A DNA stretch of 64,000 nt from Paulownia fortunei (Eukaryota > Streptophyta > Magnoliopsida > Lamiales > Paulowniaceae), in the NCBI GenBank assembly GCA_019321725.1, contig CM033106.1:19814551-19878550 (forward strand), given 5' to 3'. Positions 58,511 to 64,000 of this stretch are shown in pieces. Within the stretch, counting starts at the first letter, position 1. Each line of letters starts with the position of its first letter. The position numbers and the translations under genes were made by a program. Below the pieces are notes generated by a model. The model saw only the letters and a list, made by a program, of their open reading frames with translations, made no database searches and had not been told where the DNA came from.

Positions 58511-58523
58511 CTGGGGTGTGATA
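55730..58523 (+). mobile_element. Outer solo LTR-A, remainder
   Basis: Resumes the LTR exactly where the inner copy cut it ('tatgctattcg') and runs to GGGGTGTGATA at 58523. GAAGG follows at 58524-58528 and pairs with GAAAG at 52964-52968 (4 of 5). Total outer LTR length is about 2,846 bp. It carries an internal pair 'gttttagaagtgttaaaggta' and 'gttttgaaggtgttacaggtg' near 55925-55980, a (TA)n run at 58461-58507 and numerous private mutations, which fits an older age than the inner copy. Confidence 0.8.
58461..58507. repeat. (TA)n microsatellite
   Basis: A TA run of about 47 bases near the 3' end of the outer LTR. The plus-strand frame with repeated Ile-Tyr is a by-product. Confidence 0.9.
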
Positions 58524-58528
58524 GAAGG

Positions 58529-59218
58529 AACATAGTTTGCCACCCAACTTTGCAAGATGAATCAGAGTTTTCTTTTCTTCTGGAGCAAGAATCAATATAG
58601 TTGCCTTTGAGATCTGATGGTCGAAAATAAAAGTTAGAATTAAGAAAATAATTTTTTGCTTTTCAACTGCTGAAGATGAGAACGCACTTTACTTTTCATC
58701 AAAAAAGAGGGTATGTGCTCGCAGGAATAAACTCTTTTGTTCTCTTCAAACTGATTGGTCAACTACAGCAACTTCAAACTATGCAAATGAAAATTGAGTT
58801 TCAGGTGTTTTTTTTTTGTCTTTTATTGAATCTAAACAAGTCAGCCACTTATTAATGTTCCTTTTTTTTTCAAGAATCAAGATTTTCATCAAATTTTGAT
58901 TTCTTGATCTTATCAAGAAATCATGAAAAATTTGATCCAGAAACTTATTTATTTTTTATCAAGAATTCAACTTCTGAAAAAAAAAATTCTTGCCATCATT
59001 TCAAGAAATTCAAGATTTCATAAATTTTGAATTTCTTGAATCAAGAAATTAGATTACTTGACTCATCTCGTTTTTACATTTTAACAAATTTGCCTATAAA
59101 ATAATTAATCATGAACAAAGAAATAATTTGAACAATTCAAACTGTCATTTAAATATTCAATTTATCCCACAAAATTAAATGAACAAAATTGTGAAGGTAT
59201 TAAATATGCATCAGCTAG
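58529..59218. other. No gene; cluster of AT-rich hairpins
   Basis: Inverted repeats built on TTTCTTGA/TCAAGAAA occur at 58888-58936 (arms of about 21 and 25, 3-base loop), 59001-59039 (13-base arms) and 59030-59050 (10-base arms around one central A). No coding frame. Confidence 0.6.
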
Positions 59219-59230
59219 GCTCTGATAATA
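59219..59230 (-). other. Degenerate primer-binding site
   Basis: The minus strand reads TATTATCAGAGC, against TGGTATCAGAGC. It lies next to the presumed end of LTR-D. Confidence 0.45.
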
Positions 59231-60640
59231 TTATTGGGCTCGCGTTATCCCGAGATGTGAAAGTATGTGAGATATAAAACATCTCTAAACCTATACAATT
59301 GAACAAATTATGTGTGTTTAAACCTTGTGTGAGAAAATTTCAAAAAATTTACTTGAATCGCACTCTGGTTGATATAGGGATTGAAATTATTCAATTTGTT
59401 TTACCACCATGAACGAATCCCATGTTAGTAGTCTTCCATTAGATAATTATATCCTAGAAAATGTTTGAAATATGAACACACTAATAATTAGTTTTTATAG
59501 GTGTTTAATTTAATTCTTAAATTAATGATTGAATCAAGAATTAAACTTGATAAAAGGTTCGTGAATTGATGGAAATTAAAAAAAATCTACATGAGATAAG
59601 TTCAAGAAAATTTACCAAAATTTAGACCTTTTATCCATGGTTGAATCACCTATGTTTTCTTCCCTTTCAGACTCATTTTCATCCGAACGCAATCACAATG
59701 GAAGGGGTTTTGATCTACAAATCAAATGCTTTAATTTGGAGTATGTTCTTGACCATTATAACCACTATAATGCCTTCAACATTAAGCCCTTCTCTAATCC
59801 ACAAAAATTGATGTGCTTTTTGCATCTTTTTTCTTTTGTTTTGGCTTTTGCATTTTGTTAGATAAAGAAGAAGACGAGAGATGGGGAAGTTTTATATGGT
59901 AGCTTTTATGCATTCCAATTTTGAATGCAAACCACTCCCTTGAATTTAACCATTTTAAATATGGGTCATGTCAACCCTCACGGGCGACCTGTATTTCCAT
60001 TGTCCTACATCTTCCACTAGCACATGAAGGCTAGATATGAGTTATGTGTGATCATAGTCAAATACTCACCAAATTTATATAAACAAATAGATCATGTGAC
60101 CAGCGAGCATTCAAATGTGAGCTTAATGTCATACCCCAACATATAGATCTTGGTCCAAGTACCCCAACACTTAACCTGAGTTTTCTTCTCTTTTGTCCTA
60201 AAAAAATCACTAATTCCAAGAAAACTCACATTTGGCTATAGGACAACTGTAATGGATAACATAAACCTATTTCGATTACTTAAGTTCACAATATGAATCT
60301 CATCTTGATCATTCATCAATGCTTCTTTATGATTTTATTGTGCATACTACTTGACATGAGAGGCGATTGCTCATGTGAGAGAGCCAATCTCTACTTATCC
60401 GACATATTCTGACATTGAATATAATCACCATAAATATGTACACATACATAACATCCAATATTACAAATTTATGGGCTTAACTCTATGAACATTCTTATGT
60501 CTAAAGAGATTGTATTCTAAGAGATTGTATTCTACGCAATCCTTGAGATTTAACATAGCCCATAAATACATTGGAAGGCTAAGTCGGTAGCTACTATGAA
60601 ATGCATAGACATATTTATTTCTTCGCAATGATATCTCTCA
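59231..60640 (-). repeat. LTR-D (probable copia LTR, related to LTR-C)
   Basis: Begins beside the primer-binding-site remnant. The stretch 'gattgaatcaagaattaaac' near 59527 is shared with the start of the window (positions 29-48, LTR-C). The right edge is uncertain. The 74-residue frame at 59637-59861 has no domain. Confidence 0.45.
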
Positions 60641-61370
60641 CAAAATTATAGTGCGTATTTGGTTTTAATGTACTGTAAGCAATAACAGACTAATTATCTC
60701 AACTTATTATCATGGCTCCCATGTAACTACTTATACTCCCAAATGGTACAAAGCCTCTTAACCAAACACATCATACTGTAGATATATGTGCCACAAGTTA
60801 TACTTAAATTTTACACTATGTTACACATATTTGCTTTTGCCTTCTCCAAGAGCTAGCATCTGTGACAAATAAGAAAGCAAACTCAGAGGTTGATTTACAC
60901 TAGTCCAAACTACCTCCTTAATCAACATATGTGAATTCTCTCAATTACAAAGAAAACTTTCCTTCATACCAAAGAAAACCATTTACAGTACTCATAAAGT
61001 ATCCAAACATTCTCATCATTATTATCCAATGGCACTCATTAGGATTGGATTGATACTTTTTGACCCATACTATAACAAATGTTTGGAACACATGCAAGCC
61101 ATAATTCACATCAAGCTCTAAACAACAATTATTGAACTATAGTGGTCTAGACATTTATGTTTGGAGTCTTTAGACATATTTCAAGGTTGAAACTTCATAG
61201 CATAGGAGTATTTATAAGTTAAAAACTCTCCATTATAAATCATTCTAGAATTCCACAAATATGGATTCTTAGGACTAAGAAATATGCCTTTTGAATGATT
61301 TACATGAATTTTTAACATAAACTATAGAGTTTTACTCATTATGTTCTTTAACTCGTAAGTGAAAGGATAA
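60641..61370. other. No recognisable gene
   Basis: AT-rich DNA between LTR-D and the gypsy RT fragment, without readable domains or repeat edges. Confidence 0.5.
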
Positions 61371-61377
61371 CCATATC

Positions 61378-62000
61378 TCAATGCAGTTGTTTCTCCTTCA
61401 GAACCTCTAAAACCATTCTCAGATGTTCACCATGCTCTTCTTCTATTCTAGAGTAAATTAGGATATTATCAATAAACACAATAACAAATCTATCAAGAGA
61501 GTTTTTAAAAACCCAGTTCATCAAATCCATAAAAGTTGTTGGAGCATTTGTCAACCCACACGGCATCACCAAAAAATCATAATGTTTATATCTCGTGCTA
61601 AATGCTATCTTGGCGATATCATCCTCTTAGTTGATGGTACTCAGATTGTAGATCAAGTTTTGAAAATATAGATACACCTTGGAGCTGATCAAATAAATCT
61701 TCTATTCTAGTAGAGGATACTTATTCTTGATTGTAAATCTATTTAACTCTTAATAGTCTATACACAGTCACATTGTACTATCCTTCTTATGTACAAATAG
61801 AACTGGTGCACCCCATGGTGAAAAGCTGGGTCTGATAAAACCTTTATTCAGTAATTCTTGTATTTGTATCTTCAATTATTTTAACTCAGCTAGTGTCATT
61901 CAGTATGGAGCTTTAGATATTGGAGGTGTTCCTTGATTTAGCTCAATGACAAACTCTATCTCACGGTCTAGCAATAATCCAAAAAGTTCATCAGGAAATA
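61378..62000 (-). pseudogene. Ty3/gypsy reverse transcriptase fragment
   Basis: On the minus strand, near 61860-61730, frames read [20 protein letters not shown] and [12 protein letters not shown]. The frame at 61572-61378 reads [20 protein letters not shown] and [14 protein letters not shown]. The catalytic box is FIDN, where the family has FIDD, so an Asp is lost. The fragment ends at EVLKEKQLH, and RNase H and integrase are gone. It continues the protease and gag relic to its right. Confidence 0.82.
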
Positions 62001-62089
62001 CTCATGGATAGTCCCGAATAATTAGCACTTAATTAAGGATCGGATGGTGTTGTTCTTCAATGCTCATAACACTCACCAAATATCCCTTA

Positions 62090-62640
62090 CAACCACTATC
62101 AATCTTTGTGCTTTCAATGATGATATAATTAGGAATTTGGAGCTTTTTACGATTCTAATAGAGGTGAATAGTTCTTCTCCAGGACGTTGAAAAGTCACTG
62201 TCTTTCTCTAACAATCTATAGTAGCACGATACTTTGACAACCAATCCATACCCAAAATCATATCATAGTCATTCATGGCCAATATAATTAAATCAACGTA
62301 GAGTTCTCTATTTTTAATGGGAATAACATAATATCTTAAAACATAGTTAGTTTGTTTTGAATCTAGAGGAATTATCACATTATAGCTTACCCCAATAGTA
62401 TCAAGTACTCTACCCACCCTCTTCACATACTCAGTGGATATAAATCAGTGTGTAGCCCCATAATCAAACAATACAAATGCTGGAATACTAAAGATAGAGA
62501 ATTGACCTATTACTACTGATGGTTTTGCATCAGCATATGATCTAGTGATGGTAAAGACTCTAGTTGGCACTTTTCTTTGTCCTACTGGATTTAGGTTATC
62601 TGGGCATGCTCTAGAAATATGTCCAACCTTCCCACACACA
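62090..62640 (-). pseudogene. Ty3/gypsy protease with preceding zinc knuckle
   Basis: The minus-strand frame 62639-62445 starts MCGKVGHISRACPDN, a CCHC zinc knuckle whose first cysteine lies just upstream. It proceeds to GQFSIFSIPAFVLFDYGATH, the retropepsin active-site region with DYGAT in place of DSGAT. After a stop, 62426-62208 continues with VGVSYN-type sequence and NDYDMILGMDWLSKYRATID. It is more complete than, and closely related to, the plus-strand copy at 16005-16795. Confidence 0.82.
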
Positions 62641-63650
62641 AAGTAGGTTCTAGTCTCTGTAGGGTAGACTCCACTGTGCTGACCACCACATTTAGGGCAA
62701 GAAGATTATGAAATTGGTGCTTTGCCATGATTAATCTTTGTACGCTTACTCTGATGCCACTATTGTTGCCTTTGTATTGGTTGGAATTTAGATTTTTTAT
62801 ACTGTGTTTGAAATTGTCTCTTCTTTTCATTACTAACACATCGTTATCCTTGTCCTTGCTTAAATTGACGTCAAATCTGCTGAGCACAGTAAATTTTAAG
62901 TTCAGTTTATTCTGCCACTAATGCTCTCTCAACAATTTGTGAGTATGTCACTCCTTGGATTCCTACCATATTCATATCTCTATATAGCTCTGGTCTCAAG
63001 CCTTCAAGAAATCTTTCAACTTTTAATACATTAGTGTTGACTATATGTGTGGCAAATCTGGACAACTGTTCAAATTTATGAATGTATTCTCCAACTATCA
63101 TAGTTCCATATTGTAGCTATATAAATTCATTCATCTTCATTGCATAAATTAGATCTGTGAAATATTTATTTCAAAACAACTTTTTGAAACTATCCCAAGT
63201 CATGACAGTAGTGTTTTCGATGCTCCTCATTATATCCCACTAATATCCAACACTACCTCAAACCATAAAGGATGCACACATCACTTTCTCTTCTTCTGAA
63301 ACTCTACTGTATTGAAATATGCTTTCTAGAGTTCTCAACCAATCTTCTGCAGTTGTAGAATCTGATATATCCTCAAACATCGGTGGGTTTAGTTTTCTGA
63401 ATCTTTCCCCAACTATCTCCACATATTCTACTCGGGGTTGTGGTTGAACTATTTCAGCCCTTGGTTGTCCATCAATATCCCTCTGCTGGATAAGTTGCTA
63501 AATTTATTATGATTATCGTTCAACAAGCTCTGTTAGTCGATTAATAATAACATCACGATTATTATTCAGAATAGGTGCCCCCTCTCCTGGGGTTCTGGCA
63601 CCACTACAACTTTCACCCCTTGTTCTCACTATGACTGCAATACTATTTTT
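62641..63650 (-). pseudogene. Ty3/gypsy gag relic
   Basis: The frame at 63101-62907 reads VGEYIHKFEQLSRFATHIVN, RFLEGLRPELYRDM and QIVERALVAE, the retrotransposon gag (capsid) C-terminal region. Upstream, 63400-63110 holds a decayed Trp/Phe-rich capsid part. The frame at 62887-62591 is basic and Asn/Gln-rich and leads into the zinc knuckle (a second cysteine-rich motif lies near 62690). Several stops are present. The order gag, protease, RT on one strand, with a primer-binding site upstream, makes this the most complete gypsy relic in the window. Confidence 0.78.
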
Positions 63651-63793
63651 TTATAATAAATTTTGTAACAAATGGCCAATATAATTCATAAAATATATAA
63701 TGCATTATATCATAAAATAAAACTTACTGGCATGGTTGTGCTCCACAAGTTTTGAGATCATGTACATGGACAGTCTACAGAATTAAGATCTAG

Positions 63794-63805
63794 GCTCTGA
63801 TACCA
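63794..63805 (-). other. Primer-binding site (initiator tRNA-Met)
   Basis: The minus strand reads TGGTATCAGAGC exactly, three bases from the LTR end near 63809. It precedes the gag relic on the minus strand. Confidence 0.9.
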
Positions 63806-63808
63806 CTC

Positions 63809-64000
63809 TATTACAACCTCTGAAAAATATGTATACATATATAGAAACAACCTGGACAACATAGTTTATGCATGTATACATGTGTATAACTTTTTTTTTT
63901 CTAGGTAGTTAGTTTGACAAAACACTAATAGTAAAGTACTTTCATATCATGTAATACTGTTTATACATACATAGTTATTTGAACAATAACAAGGTCTATC
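63809..64000 (-). repeat. LTR-A, 5' LTR of the gypsy relic (cut by window edge)
   Basis: The sequence aligns with the left 200 bases of the solo LTR at 17743-20799. Shared blocks are 'aaatatgtat', 'atgcatgtatacatgtgta' and 'agtaaagtactttcatatc'. It links LTR-A to the gag-protease-RT relic. The TG end has decayed to TATTACAAC. Confidence 0.85.

Noticed and set aside
58400..58600. Plus-strand frame with an Ile-Tyr repeat
   Set aside because: Created by a (TA)n microsatellite inside an LTR.

Overview
This is a piece of plant nuclear genome, most likely a eudicot (species not determined). It is AT-rich and contains long TTAATTAA-type tracts. It holds plant-type Ty1/copia and Ty3/gypsy retrotransposons primed by initiator tRNA-Met, a plant pararetrovirus relic, a tRNA-derived SINE candidate, and exon fragments bounded by AG acceptor sites. 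Two runs of exactly 100 N (953-1052 and 47093-47192) are assembly gaps of probably unknown true size, and both fall inside LTR repeats. I see no prokaryotic features, no CRISPR array, no rRNA or tRNA gene, and no intact protein-coding gene.

Most of the window is a mosaic of decayed LTR retrotransposons. Three LTR families recur. LTR-A is about 2.7-3.1 kb, TGTAATACCC...GGGTGTGACA, from a gypsy element of chromovirus (Tekay/Del-like) type. LTR-B is about 2.3 kb, TGTAATGCCC...GGGGTGTTACA, from a related chromovirus. LTR-C is about 2-2.6 kb, rich in TTAATTAA, TGTTA...GAATCCAACA, from a copia element. A fourth, LTR-D, is distantly related to LTR-C.

Layout. 1-3540: two oppositely oriented LTR-C arms around an LTR-A fragment. 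3541-6700: mostly unrecognised DNA with a SINE-like unit and a broken CHD1-type chromatin-remodeller fragment. 6745-9740: a decayed copia element. 9741-12540: no gene, one long purine tract. 12544-14820: tandem repeat of about 860 bp. 14823-16795: LTR-A pieces joined to a gypsy gag-protease fragment. 16805-22985: a copia gag-to-RT relic on the minus strand, split by a 3,057-bp solo LTR-A. 23075-24945: an Athila-like gypsy relic with a small internal inversion. 24950-33480: copia pol, its 3' LTR, a second LTR carrying an inserted solo LTR-B, then a primer-binding site and a G-rich leader. 33480-38590: AT-rich DNA, a possible hAT-like remnant, and the last exon of an unrecognised host gene. 38592-41050: an endogenous caulimovirid fragment ending at a (TA)n tract. 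41130-42985: LTR-C. 44940-46916: a broken gene of the 'putative gypsy-type transposon' class. 46943-52968: more LTR-A, B and C pieces with a chromodomain integrase tail. 52969-58523: two nested solo LTR-A copies. 58524-60640: hairpin-rich DNA and LTR-D. 61378-64000: a gypsy element (RT, protease, gag, primer-binding site, LTR-A) on the minus strand.

Nothing here looks like an undescribed multi-gene system. The most informative items are the nested solo LTRs with readable target-site duplications, the caulimovirid relic next to a host exon, the CHD1-like fragment, the microinversion in the Athila relic, and the approximately 860-bp tandem array. Family assignments come from reading translated residues by eye; no database search was run.
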